A stretch of 64,000 bases of DNA from Aporhodopirellula rubra (lineage in GTDB: Bacteria; Planctomycetota; Planctomycetia; Pirellulales; Pirellulaceae): assembly GCF_014192335.1 (NCBI RefSeq), contig NZ_JACHXU010000011.1, positions 1 to 64,000 of the forward strand, written 5' to 3'. Below, one piece after another: positions 49,287-58,576 of this stretch (positions are counted from its first letter, which is position 1; the number at the start of each line of letters is the position of its first letter). The notes below the pieces were generated by a model, which worked only from the letters and a program-made list of their open reading frames with translations, was not told the origin of the DNA and did no database searches. The translations under genes were made by a program, and so were the position numbers.

Positions 49287-51116
49287 ATGCACCATTCTAT
49301 TAATCGATCGATCGAGTTTTCGAGCAATCAGGCCCTCACCGGATGGGGCCCGTCGTCGCACCGCGACCCGTCGTCCAATTCCGATGTGGCATCCACGTCC
49401 GACACGGCAACCAAAACTCTCGACAAGATTTGCAGCACGGTCGATCGTTTGGCGGGCTGTGACGAAGCTCAGGTCAATGCACCATCGGATGTTCAGTCAT
49501 CGTCCGTTCAAGACGATTCGGCGTCACAGTCTCTCGCCGCTTTGCTTCCCCAGTCGCGATTCTTCTCGGGCAGCGATATTGAGTTTTGTTCCATCGCCAC
49601 TACGGCGGAGGAGTGTACTCCGGGGCAACTCGTGGTTTACCGCATCGGCGTGGATTGCCCGGTCGAGTTAATCGCACAAGCGTTGGCTCGGGGAGCCGCT
49701 GGGATTTTGACCGAACAGGTTTTGCCGGCACCGTTGCCGCAGTGCATCGTCTCGGACACCGACCAAGCGTTGGCGGAGATCACCGCGAAGCAACTGATCG
49801 ACGAGAACGGCTCACGCCCGGACCAGCGATTGTTAACGATCGGGATCGTCGGCGAGACCGGGAAGAGCACCACGGCGCTCGCGTTGGCCCAAGTGCTCCG
49901 CGACATTCCTTGCCGTGTCGCCTATCAAACCGACCTTGGTTACAGCGACTCAATCACGACGGACATTTCGGGGCAGTCGATCATCGGCGGTGCCGAAATC
50001 GTGTCTCGAATCAGCGAGGCGGCCGACGCGGGAGCAGCGGTCACAATCCTGGAACTCGATGCCGGCGTGCTGCGATGCGGCGGATACGATCAGGTCGGCT
50101 TGGATATGTTGGTGATCGTCGGGCGTAATTCGGGACGCACCGACTTTGGTCCTTCGCCAGTCGATTGTGCCCTCGAGCGAGTTGACTGCGATGGCGTTGT
50201 TGTCGTCTCCGCGGAAGATCGCCGTAGCGTGCGAGTGGTCGAAGCATCTGGCCTCACCTATTTGACGTACGGTGTTGATGTCGACGCCGACGTGTCGCTG
50301 AAAACAATTGAAGTCGCAGACGGTGTTCTGACCGCGTTGGTGCGGCACGAAAGTCGATCGTCGATGATGGAGTCGTTGCTCGGGCAAGGATTCTTAGCCG
50401 AGTCGATCGTCGCCGCGGCTGCGGTTGGCGTGGCGACCGATAATCCGCTGGTTCAAATCACCGAATCGCTGAGCAAGCTTCGAGAGTTGCCGGGCCGTTG
50501 TCAGCGTGTCGCGGTCGAAGATTGGAACGTTGCCCAAGCGTCTCCTTCGATGGTTCTCGACGTAGCCGGGACGCCACGACGGGTTTCCTTCGTTCTCGAT
50601 GCCGTGCGTCGTCAGATGCAAGACAGCGCACCGGCGTGTTTGCCGATGAACGCCAAGGTGCAATCCGGTTCGAACCGACGTGCGAAGATGTGGTGCGTGT
50701 TGGCAGTCTCCGATGCGGACGACGCCGAGACGCTCGCACTCTACGGACGATTGCTCGAGACGAAACCTGATCAGTGTGTTTTGACTTGCGATCCGAAATC
50801 GAAAGAACGGTTCCTGTCCCTGAGTCACGACGTGCTCGATGGCGTTGAAGACTGCGCGTCAATGCGTTTGGTTGCCGATCAAGAGCGAGCAATTGCTTGG
50901 GCGACCCAGTGTGCGAGTTCCAACGACACTGTTGTGGTCGTCGGTGGTGTCGACCGCAGTTCCCCGCACGCTCAGCGTGAAAACCTGGCGCGTCTGCAAC
51001 AATTGATGGAAGGGTTGCAGCGTGAGTCGGCGGAGGCAGCGTCACCTGCGAAGCCAAAAAGTCAGGCCTCCACGAGTTCGGCGACGAAGCTGAAAGTCTT
51101 CAACCCGGACAGCTAG
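49287..51116 (+). CDS. Mur ligase-like protein with degenerate MurE motifs
   Basis: The product is 609 residues. After a Ser/Gln-rich leader of ~75 residues come a MurE-like first domain (QLVVYRIGVDCPVELIAQAL, RGAAGILTEQ) and the ATP-binding domain with GIVGETGKSTTALALAQVLR, close to the Mur P-loop GTNGKTT. The C-terminal domain keeps the GRCQRV segment of MurE. The usual central motif (DHLDxH) is replaced by GRNSGRTDFGPSP and the GxN of the third motif is not visible. It is either a repurposed ligase, or a MurE serving an unusual wall chemistry. Real murE is not seen nearby, so its function stays open. Confidence 0.7.
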   Translation: MHHSINRSIEFSSNQALTGWGPSSHRDPSSNSDVASTSDTATKTLDKICSTVDRLAGCDEAQVNAPSDVQSSSVQDDSASQSLAALLPQSRFFSGSDIEFCSIATTAEECTPGQLVVYRIGVDCPVELIAQALARGAAGILTEQVLPAPLPQCIVSDTDQALAEITAKQLIDENGSRPDQRLLTIGIVGETGKSTTALALAQVLRDIPCRVAYQTDLGYSDSITTDISGQSIIGGAEIVSRISEAADAGAAVTILELDAGVLRCGGYDQVGLDMLVIVGRNSGRTDFGPSPVDCALERVDCDGVVVVSAEDRRSVRVVEASGLTYLTYGVDVDADVSLKTIEVADGVLTALVRHESRSSMMESLLGQGFLAESIVAAAAVGVATDNPLVQITESLSKLRELPGRCQRVAVEDWNVAQASPSMVLDVAGTPRRVSFVLDAVRRQMQDSAPACLPMNAKVQSGSNRRAKMWCVLAVSDADDAETLALYGRLLETKPDQCVLTCDPKSKERFLSLSHDVLDGVEDCASMRLVADQERAIAWATQCASSNDTVVVVGGVDRSSPHAQRENLARLQQLMEGLQRESAEAASPAKPKSQASTSSATKLKVFNPDS

Positions 51117-51134
51117 AGCGGTTTGCTAAGAGAG

Positions 51135-51186
51135 GTAGCTGATGTCGCAATGCTTTAGATGTCTACATCTGGCGACGTCTAGCTAC
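51135..51186. other. Nested hairpin between convergent genes
   Basis: GTAGCT / AGCTAC outer arms, GTCGC / GCGAC middle arms and AGATGT-CT-ACATCT at the tip, with small bulges. There is no T-run, so it may be a 3'-end structure for the ligase-like gene or a copy of a dispersed planctomycete repeat. A small frame at 51142-51333 crosses it and is not called. Confidence 0.6.
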
Positions 51187-51313
51187 TGTGCTCGGGCACG
51201 TCGTTATTTGGAATGCTCCGGCGTTTGTTCAAACGCGTTGGTATCGATTCGAAACGGTTTGCCTGTTCACGATGAACGGGGCAAACCGATCGGGGCCTTT
51301 GTCGGGCGGGCGT

Positions 51314-53119
51314 TCAGTCGTCGCCGCTGCTGAGGACGGCCATGAAGGCTTTTTGGCTGATTTCGACGTTGCCGATGGCCTTCATTCGCTTCTTGCCTTC
51401 TTTTTGCTTCTGCAGCAATTTCTTTTTACGTGAGACGTCACCGCCGTAACACTTCGCGGTCACGTTCTTTCGCATCGCGGGCACGGTCTCGCGAGCGATC
51501 ACGCGACTGCCGATGGCGGCTTGGACGGCGACTTCGAACATATGGCGTTCGATTTCTGCCTTGAGGCGTTTGGCGACCGCTCGCCCGCGTCGGTCGGCAT
51601 CGGCGCGGTGGCAAACGACCGACAACGCGTCGACACGACTGCCGTTGACCATGATGTCGAGGCGACACAGGTCGGCGGGTTCGTAGCCGACCATTTCGTA
51701 GTCGAGCGTCCCGTATCCTCGGGTGCAGCTTTTGATCTTATCGTGCAGATCGTAGATGACTTCGGCGAGCGGGATGTTGTACGTCAACATCGCTCGGCCG
51801 GCCCCGATGTATTCCTGGTTTCGCTGGATGCCTCGTCGTTCTTGGCATAGCTTGATCACCGCGCCGATGTACTCTTCCGGCACGATCACGTTGCACTTCA
51901 CGATCGGTTGCCGGAATTCTTCAATTTCGCCTGGGTCGGGGACGTCCTGCGGTTTGTGGATCATTTTGGTTTCGCCACGTTTGAGCGTGATTTCATAGGT
52001 CACGTTCGGTGCGGTCTGGACCAGGTCGATGTCTGATTCTTGCTCGAGACGCTGTTGGATGATTTCCATGTGCAGCAGTCCGAGGAACCCGCAGCGGAAA
52101 CCGAACCCGAGTGCTTCGCTGGTTTCCGGCTCAAACTCAAAGCTCGGGTCGTTGACCGAGAGTCGTTCGAGGGCGTCGCGAAGGTCCGTGAATTCTTGAC
52201 CGTCGCTGGGAAACAATCCGCAGTAAACCATCCGCCGCGGCCGGTCGTAGCCGGGCAATGCGGGAGCATGGTTTTTGCCCACCACCGTCACGGTGTCGCC
52301 GATGTGAACATCGCCGAGGCTTTTGATGTTGCAAATGAGGTAGCCGACTTGGCCGGCCGACAATTCGTCCCGTGCGACGCGGGCAGGTGCAAATTGTCCG
52401 AGTTCGATGACTTCGTGTTCTGTACCGGCACGCAGGAACTGGATCTTTTGTCCTGCCTTCACGGTTCCCTGCATCACCCGGATGTACGTGATCGCACCGC
52501 GAAAGTCGTCGTAGTTGGAATCGAAAACCATTGCCTGCAATGTCGCCTCTGGGTCGCCCGACGGGGCGGGGATGCGGTCGACGATCGCATCGAGCAGGCC
52601 GGCAACGCCGACGCCCGTTTTGGCGCTCACGCGTACGCAGTCGTCGGGGTCGGTGCCGAGTGAGTTCATCATTTCCTCGGCGACTTCATCGGGTCTCGCG
52701 TGCACGAGGTCGATTTTATTGATCACGGGGATGATCATCAGGTCGTGTTCCATTGCCGCAAACGCGTTCGCCATCGTTTGAGCTTCGACGCCCTGGAACG
52801 CATCGACGAGCAGCAGCGCGCCTTCACAACACGCGAGCGATCGTGAGACTTCATACTGAAAGTCGACGTGGCCGGGGGTGTCGATCAAATTGAGTTGATA
52901 GGTCGTGCCGCCGTGTTTGAAGGGCATGGCGACGGCGCGAGCTTTGATCGTGATCCCGCGTTGCCGTTCGAGCGCAAGATCGTCGAGTAGTTGCGACTTC
53001 ATCTCGCGCGTGGTGACCGTGCCGGTTTCCTCGAGCAGTCGATCTGCGAGCGTGCTTTTGCCGTGATCGATGTGCGCGATGATGCAAAAGTTGCGAATGT
53101 TCTTCGTTTGAACGGACAT
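51314..53119 (-). CDS. lepA: Elongation factor 4 (LepA)
   Basis: The product is 601 residues, the normal LepA length, starting MSVQTKNIRNFCIIAHIDHG. G-motifs AHIDHGKSTL, DTPGHVDF and NKID. Domain II, III and the LepA-specific C-terminal domain with KCYGGDVSRKKKLLQKQKEGKKR follow. LepA back-translocates or remodels stalled ribosomes. An in-frame extension of 24 codons is rejected because family members begin with KNIRNFCIIAHID. Confidence 0.95.
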   Translation of the reverse strand: MSVQTKNIRNFCIIAHIDHGKSTLADRLLEETGTVTTREMKSQLLDDLALERQRGITIKARAVAMPFKHGGTTYQLNLIDTPGHVDFQYEVSRSLACCEGALLLVDAFQGVEAQTMANAFAAMEHDLMIIPVINKIDLVHARPDEVAEEMMNSLGTDPDDCVRVSAKTGVGVAGLLDAIVDRIPAPSGDPEATLQAMVFDSNYDDFRGAITYIRVMQGTVKAGQKIQFLRAGTEHEVIELGQFAPARVARDELSAGQVGYLICNIKSLGDVHIGDTVTVVGKNHAPALPGYDRPRRMVYCGLFPSDGQEFTDLRDALERLSVNDPSFEFEPETSEALGFGFRCGFLGLLHMEIIQQRLEQESDIDLVQTAPNVTYEITLKRGETKMIHKPQDVPDPGEIEEFRQPIVKCNVIVPEEYIGAVIKLCQERRGIQRNQEYIGAGRAMLTYNIPLAEVIYDLHDKIKSCTRGYGTLDYEMVGYEPADLCRLDIMVNGSRVDALSVVCHRADADRRGRAVAKRLKAEIERHMFEVAVQAAIGSRVIARETVPAMRKNVTAKCYGGDVSRKKKLLQKQKEGKKRMKAIGNVEISQKAFMAVLSSGDD

Positions 53120-53310
53120 GGGGAGGAAAGCTGCCGGAGGCGAGCGCTCGATGGTTGTTGTGAAAGAGGTTGGTTGGGGCGCGGCGTCCACCGCGATAGG
53201 AGAGCGGTGTTGGTAGTGCGTTGTTATTGACGCGGATTTGTTGACGCGTTTTTTTGAGTAGGCGTCGAGGAGTCGGCAAGCGTCGAGGTCAGGGCGTCGA
53301 GGCTAGGGCG

Positions 53311-54369
53311 TCAGGAGTTGACCTTTCTCGCGTAGCCCGCGGCGCCGAGGTAACCGGCGTCACTGCCGAGGGTGGCGAATGAGATTGTTGTTCCCTCGAA
53401 GACGTTGGGGAACGTTCGTTCGCGGAACTCATCGCGGATGTGCTGCAGGAACCGTTTTCCGATCGGGCAGGCGTCGCCGCCGAAGTTCATCGCGCCGCCG
53501 AGAACGACACTGCCGGGGTCGACGGTGTGCACGAGAGTGGTGATCGCGATGCCGAGCCAGCGAGCGGTGTCGTCGATAATCGAGTTGGCCAGTTTGTCGC
53601 CCGCGACGGCTGCATCGTAGACACGTTTGCTGGTCAGTTCGTCTTTGCCGTGATCGCCTTCTTTGTTCTCGGTTTTGAGGTAGCGATACAGTTGGCTGTC
53701 GGGGACGTCTCGCAGACGTTTGCGGGTGATCGCCACGACGCCGGTTGCCGATGCGTAGGCTTCGAGTTGCCCACGGCCGCCGCCCCACTGGCATAGCTGT
53801 GCGTCGGGCGCGGAGTCGACCAGGATGTGCCCGCACTCGCTTCCGAAACTGTTGACTCCGTTGACGAGTTCGTTCTCGATGATGATCCCACCGCCAACAC
53901 CCGTGCCGAGCGTCAGCAGCAGCATCGAGGAGTGCTTCGATCCGCTGCCGAGCCAGAATTCTCCGTAGGCGGCTGCGTTGGCGTCATTGAGGAACGAAAC
54001 GTTTCGTCCGGTCGCTTTACTCAGTTCGTCGACGATCGGGAAATCCCACCACGACGGCAACTGCGGTGGCGCCACAAGCCGTCCGCGGGGAAGGTCCATC
54101 GGCCCGGGCGAGCCCATTCCGATGCCGGGCACTTTGCCGACCACGCCGCATCGTTCTTCGGTTTCGTTGACGAGGTTCGACAATCGTCTTACTGCGGCCT
54201 CGGGGCCTTCCGATTCCTGCGTGGGGACTTGCTCAAACGCGATCGTGTGCCCGTCGTGGTCGACAAGGCCGCACTTGATGCTGGTGCCACCGATATCGAT
54301 GCCCCAGTAGAACGGAGCGGTGGCGGACGAAGGCGGGAACGCGTGATCGTGGACGTCGATGGAAGGCAA
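53311..54369 (-). CDS. glk: ROK-family glucokinase
   Basis: The product is 352 residues, start TTG at 54369. Features: GIDIGGTSIKCGLVD (phosphate 1), GMGSPGPMD, FLNDANAAAYGEFWLGSG (ROK signature with catalytic Asp), TLGTGVGGGIII, the ROK zinc motif with HILVDSAPDAQLCQWGGGRG and later Cys, VLGGAMNFGGD. It phosphorylates glucose or a related sugar with ATP. The TTG start is odd; the preceding bases hold no ATG in frame. The 190 bases up to lepA contain four GCGTCGAGG-like repeats near its stop (53262-53316). Confidence 0.88.
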   Translation of the reverse strand: MPSIDVHDHAFPPSSATAPFYWGIDIGGTSIKCGLVDHDGHTIAFEQVPTQESEGPEAAVRRLSNLVNETEERCGVVGKVPGIGMGSPGPMDLPRGRLVAPPQLPSWWDFPIVDELSKATGRNVSFLNDANAAAYGEFWLGSGSKHSSMLLLTLGTGVGGGIIIENELVNGVNSFGSECGHILVDSAPDAQLCQWGGGRGQLEAYASATGVVAITRKRLRDVPDSQLYRYLKTENKEGDHGKDELTSKRVYDAAVAGDKLANSIIDDTARWLGIAITTLVHTVDPGSVVLGGAMNFGGDACPIGKRFLQHIRDEFRERTFPNVFEGTTISFATLGSDAGYLGAAGYARKVNS

Positions 54370-54681
54370 GGCAGGATTTCGTTTGGAGGGATTCGGTGGG
54401 TGTCGCAGAAAAACAAATTGGGATTAGTCTCGGGGCAGTCCGAGACGCTTGGGCGAGCGGTGGGCTGGTGATGCTGCCAAAGCGAGAGATCGCAATGGTG
54501 GGCATCATTGGTGGGGCTTTTGCCGGTCGCTAGCCCGTCGATTTGGCGGGCGGCGGATCCAAGTCGAGGACCCGGGCCGGTTCACGTTGGCGGCCTTAGT
54601 ATAGAAACCGTTTGCGATTCGGCGAGGTGCGATCGGAGTGATCCCGCTCCGAGGCCGCGGTGGCGTCCGCGCGAGAGGGTT
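54370..54681. other. Intergenic region, nothing recognised
   Basis: About 310 bases without a supportable gene. It must contain the glk promoter. Confidence 0.4.
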
Positions 54682-55146
54682 CTAGCTCCTCAGCGGCAGC
54701 GTCATTTGGGCCGGTTTGACCCATCCGGGCAGGCTAACCTCGGGGCCGGAGATGCCCAGGACGACCGATCCGCCATTGGCGACCGGGCGGCTGACGATCA
54801 GGCAATTGGTCAGCGAGATCGCGTCGGCTAGGTTCCGGCGGATAAACGCACGTTGACATCGGAACAGGTCCAGCCTCCGGCGCAGGCCGCCGAGCCAGTT
54901 CAGGCCTGAATCGGTGCTGCAGTAGTCAACACGCAAAAGGGTGTCGCCGCCGAGTCCGAGTTGCTCGCGGAGCAATTTCCACGACTCCGCGAGATCACAG
55001 AAGAACGCGGGTTGCAGCGAAACAATGGCCGGTACGACCAGCGTGAGCGTCTTTTGTTCGGACCGGTTGGCCGCGACCGCATGACACAGAAACGTTTTCA
55101 ACGTGTTGTCAGTCGAAATCGCAGCCGAGTTTTGGGTCGCAGTCAT
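54682..55146 (-). CDS. Hypothetical 154-aa protein
   Basis: It starts MTATQNSAAISTDNTLKTFL. A hydrophobic-rich N-terminal half (LTLVVPAIVSLQPAFFCDLA) and a well-conserved-looking LGLGGDTLLRVDYCSTDSGLNWLGGLRRRLDLF region. It follows the AAA ATPase gene by 21 bases, so probably co-transcribed with it. No family recognised. Confidence 0.6.
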   Translation of the reverse strand: MTATQNSAAISTDNTLKTFLCHAVAANRSEQKTLTLVVPAIVSLQPAFFCDLAESWKLLREQLGLGGDTLLRVDYCSTDSGLNWLGGLRRRLDLFRCQRAFIRRNLADAISLTNCLIVSRPVANGGSVVLGISGPEVSLPGWVKPAQMTLPLRS

Positions 55147-55167
55147 GAATCACGCGTGGTTAGAAAA

Positions 55168-56934
55168 CTATCGTTTCGGAGACCGCATCTTGGCCAGCAT
55201 CGATTGGAAATCGACGGCGACAGGTGTGCCGGGCGTCTCGTCCGTTTTGGCTTCGCCGACCGTGATCGCTTCTTCGACCTCGACGTCATCTTCGATCACC
55301 AGCATGTCGCGGTCATCGTCGACGAGTGGATCGGGTTCGCCATCTTCCATCCACAAAACGGGAGCGGATGCGTCACCGCGAAGGCTGAGGATTTCGCGAT
55401 GCAGGGAGGACTCGAGGTCTTCGCCGTGTTGCTCTTCACCAGCGTTCTGTTCCGGTGCTTCGGCCGATTGGCAGGTTGCGGAAGTTTCGCAGGCGATCGC
55501 GGAATCGTCGCCGAGCTTGGCGACAACGGGTTCCTCTTCGTCGAACTCGCCGAATAATTCATTCGGGCTCGGAGTTTCGAACGCGATTACCGGTTTGGTT
55601 TCGGCGTACACGGGTTCTTCGGTTTCGTCGCTTGCTTCGACTTGTTCGTCGTAATCGAACGTGCCGGTGGCACCGCAATCGTAGCTGACCGACTCGAACG
55701 CAACGTCGCTGTCGCATGCGATTGCGACTTCGGTTTGCATCGTGAAGTCAGTGTTGGTGGCTTGTTCAGTTTTCGCACAACCGGACTGGCATTCCGAAGC
55801 GTCGCACGATTCGGGATTGCAGTCGCCGTTTCCGCCGCAGTTCTCGCCACAGTTGCCCGTTTCTGATTCGGCTTTGAGTGCGACGCTTTCTTCGCGAGCG
55901 GGCTCTTCGTCGGTGCTGTCTTCGAAGGCCGTTTCGGGTTCGGTGTTTTCGGTTTCGAGCTCGGTCTCGAATTCGATGCTCGATGATTCGATCATACCTG
56001 GCGAATCAGTCATCGGGCCAAATTCGATCGCGTTGTCTTCATCGCAGAGTGGCCCGAACTCGACGCTCGATACCGGACGGCTGAGTTCCGGTTCTTCCAT
56101 CAGCGGACTCGGCAATTGCTGCAGCACGGCCCACGCATGGTCGACGGTTTGATCGGTGATTTGGCCGTGACCGCGTGACGTTGCGAACTCAATGGTTGCC
56201 GTCATCAGTTGGTTGACGAGTCGCGGCACGCCGCTGCAAGCACGATGGATCGAACGTATCGCGGACTCTTCGATGCCGACCTTGGCGGCCGAGGCGCAGT
56301 TCTGGATCGTTTGCTGAACGTATTGCACGGTCTCGTCGCTGGAGAGCGGGTGCACGTAACAGCGTGTTGAGACCCGTTGGACGAGTGCGTCGAGCGAAGG
56401 CAGAGCGAGCGTCTCGTCGAGCTTCGGTCCGCCCAGCAAGACGGCGCTGACGCGTGGCCGGCCGCCCGACATCACGTTGGTCAGAATGCGGATCGTCTCA
56501 AGGACTTCAGGTTTGAGCGTTTGGGCTTCGTCGACGAGCAGTAGCAATCCGGCAAACTCTTTCGAGCTGCCCGCGATCCGTTCGATGATCGCGAGTTGTG
56601 GGTCGTCTCCCACGGCGACAGGAGTCGGGGCGATGCCGCGAATCCGGTCGAGTCGGCTGAGTAGGTGACGCTGCAGCGATTGTGGGCTTTCGAGGGTCGC
56701 GTCGCCGAAGACGATGACTTCGCGATCCCGAGCAAAATGTTGTTGCAAGACTTGGCAGATCAGCGATTTGCCGGTCCCCGGAGGCCCAATGACGAGCGAA
56801 ATGGCCTCCCATGCCTCAACCGCACGGCGAACGCGTTGCAAAGCGTCGTCCTGCGAACCGACACGCACATAACGTTCGGCGCTTGGGAATGGTGGAAACG
56901 GGGGTACGTGAAACTGTGTTTCAACCGATGACAT
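55168..56934 (-). CDS. ExeA/GspA-like AAA ATPase with long acidic C-terminal tail
   Basis: The product is 588 residues starting MSSVETQFHVPPFPPFPSAE. Walker A GPPGTGKSLICQVLQQHF, Walker B LLLLVDEAQTLKPEVLETI, sensor and arginine-finger regions (RPRVSAVLLGGPKLDETLAL), then SGVPRLVNQLMTATIEFATS. This is the AAA domain of ExeA/MshM-type proteins, which drive secretin or pilus assembly. After about residue 280 comes ~300 residues of Glu/Ser/Ala/Asp-rich, Cys-dotted sequence (GNCGENCGGNGDCNPESCDA), probably disordered. A partner for the pilus-like system elsewhere in the window is possible. Confidence 0.8.
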   Translation of the reverse strand: MSSVETQFHVPPFPPFPSAERYVRVGSQDDALQRVRRAVEAWEAISLVIGPPGTGKSLICQVLQQHFARDREVIVFGDATLESPQSLQRHLLSRLDRIRGIAPTPVAVGDDPQLAIIERIAGSSKEFAGLLLLVDEAQTLKPEVLETIRILTNVMSGGRPRVSAVLLGGPKLDETLALPSLDALVQRVSTRCYVHPLSSDETVQYVQQTIQNCASAAKVGIEESAIRSIHRACSGVPRLVNQLMTATIEFATSRGHGQITDQTVDHAWAVLQQLPSPLMEEPELSRPVSSVEFGPLCDEDNAIEFGPMTDSPGMIESSSIEFETELETENTEPETAFEDSTDEEPAREESVALKAESETGNCGENCGGNGDCNPESCDASECQSGCAKTEQATNTDFTMQTEVAIACDSDVAFESVSYDCGATGTFDYDEQVEASDETEEPVYAETKPVIAFETPSPNELFGEFDEEEPVVAKLGDDSAIACETSATCQSAEAPEQNAGEEQHGEDLESSLHREILSLRGDASAPVLWMEDGEPDPLVDDDRDMLVIEDDVEVEEAITVGEAKTDETPGTPVAVDFQSMLAKMRSPKR

Positions 56935-57184
56935 GGTCGAAGTCCCGAGGCGGCACAAAACGAAGAAAGCGGACATTCCGTCTAATCGTTACAGTCGTCA
57001 CGAAAGGTGGCCGAACTGAAACGAAAATGGTGGCGAAGGTCGAGGCAATCGGTCTTGGTATGGTGAGATCAGATTGAGCCGAACTTCGCTCCCCCCGTCT
57101 TAACCAAAGCGGCCCGATCAGCGAAAGTGGGAAACCGTTCCTTCGCCGACTGCGTCCCGCGATTCCGCCTCGACCGTGTTTTTT

Positions 57185-58366
57185 ATGCCCGATTCGCCCG
57201 TTTCTGACACCGTCGAACTCGCCGACGCGATCCGAACCGCGGCGGCGGAGGAGGGCTTCGTCGCCTGCTCGATCGCTCCCGCGGTCAACAGCGAGGGGTT
57301 CAGCGAATTGGTGCGTTGGATCGAAGCCGGCTATCCCGCGGAGATGGATTATTTCGCCAATCGCATCGACGCCTATCGGCATCCGGAAGGCGTTTTGCCC
57401 GGAGCCCGTTCCGTGGTGGTGCTGGCGTGGCCCTATTCCGCTTGCGATTCGGAACCAGGAGACAACAGCGACGTCGTGTTCGGAAAAGTCGCCCGGTACA
57501 CGTGGCAGGCGACGGACTATCACGATGTCATTCATCCGAAGCTCAAGCGAATTCGGCGAATGATTCAGACGCGATGCCCCGACGCGAACGCTCGTGGGAT
57601 CGTCGACACCGCGCCGTTGATGGAACGCGAAGTTGCCCAGCTCGCGGGGGTGGGCTGGCGGGGCAAGAACACGTTGTTGCTGAATCGAACCCTCGGCAGC
57701 TATTTCTTTCTTGCGTGCGTCTTAGTGGACGTCGAACTCCCCGCCGATTCACCGCACGAGTCGGACCACTGCGGGACGTGCACGGCATGCTTGGACGCCT
57801 GCCCGACGGATGCGTTTGTCGGCCCGCATGTACTCGACGCGTCACGCTGTATCAGTTACCTCACGATTGAAAGTCGCGAGATGATTCCCGAGCCTCTGCG
57901 TGACGGCATTGGTGATTGGGTGTTTGGGTGTGACGTCTGTCAAGAAGTCTGCCCGTGGAATCGCAAGCCCACACGACGTGCGATGGCGGGCGACGCGGGA
58001 GAGCAATCCGATTGGCTGCTGTCACCGGCGACGCCTCGCGGGATGCTCGAGTTGGCGTCGTTGTTCGAACTCGATGAAGACGCCTTCCGAGTACGTTTCC
58101 GCAAATCACCCATGTGGCGAACCCGCCGCCGAGGCCTACTGCGAAATGCCGCCATCGTGATTGGTAACGTGGGGACTCACGAACAAATCCCAACGCTAAT
58201 CCTTGGTTTACGAGACCCCGAACCGATCGTGCGAGCCTCGTGCGTGTGGGCGGCTCGAAAAATGATTGAGCGAGTAGCAACAGACGACAACGTCATCCAG
58301 AACGAACTCGCCCGTCTTGACCGCGAAGAATTGGATCCGCTGGTCCGCGAGGAACTGGAACGTTGA
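57185..58366 (+). CDS. queG: Epoxyqueuosine reductase QueG
   Basis: The product is 393 residues starting MPDSPVSDTVELADAIRTAA. Family features: FANRIDAYRHPEGVLPGARS, GWRGKNTLLL, two [4Fe-4S] clusters (CGTCTACLDACPTDAF and CDVCQEVCPWN) and a C-terminal HEAT-like repeat that also carries the cobalamin contact. QueG reduces epoxyqueuosine to queuosine in tRNA. queD lies at 28405. Start chosen at the ATG 57185; one three codons earlier is possible. Confidence 0.92.
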   Translation: MPDSPVSDTVELADAIRTAAAEEGFVACSIAPAVNSEGFSELVRWIEAGYPAEMDYFANRIDAYRHPEGVLPGARSVVVLAWPYSACDSEPGDNSDVVFGKVARYTWQATDYHDVIHPKLKRIRRMIQTRCPDANARGIVDTAPLMEREVAQLAGVGWRGKNTLLLNRTLGSYFFLACVLVDVELPADSPHESDHCGTCTACLDACPTDAFVGPHVLDASRCISYLTIESREMIPEPLRDGIGDWVFGCDVCQEVCPWNRKPTRRAMAGDAGEQSDWLLSPATPRGMLELASLFELDEDAFRVRFRKSPMWRTRRRGLLRNAAIVIGNVGTHEQIPTLILGLRDPEPIVRASCVWAARKMIERVATDDNVIQNELARLDREELDPLVREELER

Positions 58367-58411
58367 GCACAAGTTCTCTCGCGCGGTCCCTATCGCTCGA
58401 CCGTGAGTGAT

Positions 58412-58576
58412 TCATTCCTTTGATATCGGCGAAAACACAACCTCGTAGTCGCCGTTGTATCTCAAACGATTTCCGTCCACATCAACGGGCGGTTCACTAT
58501 AGGGTGCAACGAGCATCAACTGCATCGACTCTTTCCAGACCAACCAAGGCCACGATGGGATCGACGTTCTGCTCAT
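58412..58576 (-). CDS. Small ORF coupled to the 58573 gene
   Basis: The product is 54 residues starting MSRTSIPSWPWLVWKESMQL and ending DYEVVFSPISKE. It overlaps the previous stop as ATGA. The end (VDVDGNRLRYNGDYEVVFSP) looks like a real protein tail. It may be a coupled gene or the frameshifted end of the upstream gene. Confidence 0.4.
   Translation of the reverse strand: MSRTSIPSWPWLVWKESMQLMLVAPYSEPPVDVDGNRLRYNGDYEVVFSPISKE

Noticed and set aside
51142-51333. 63-aa Cys-rich ORF with an AGAGAGG before its ATG
   Set aside because: It spans the nested hairpin at 51135-51186 and runs into lepA on the other strand; the purine run is probably chance.
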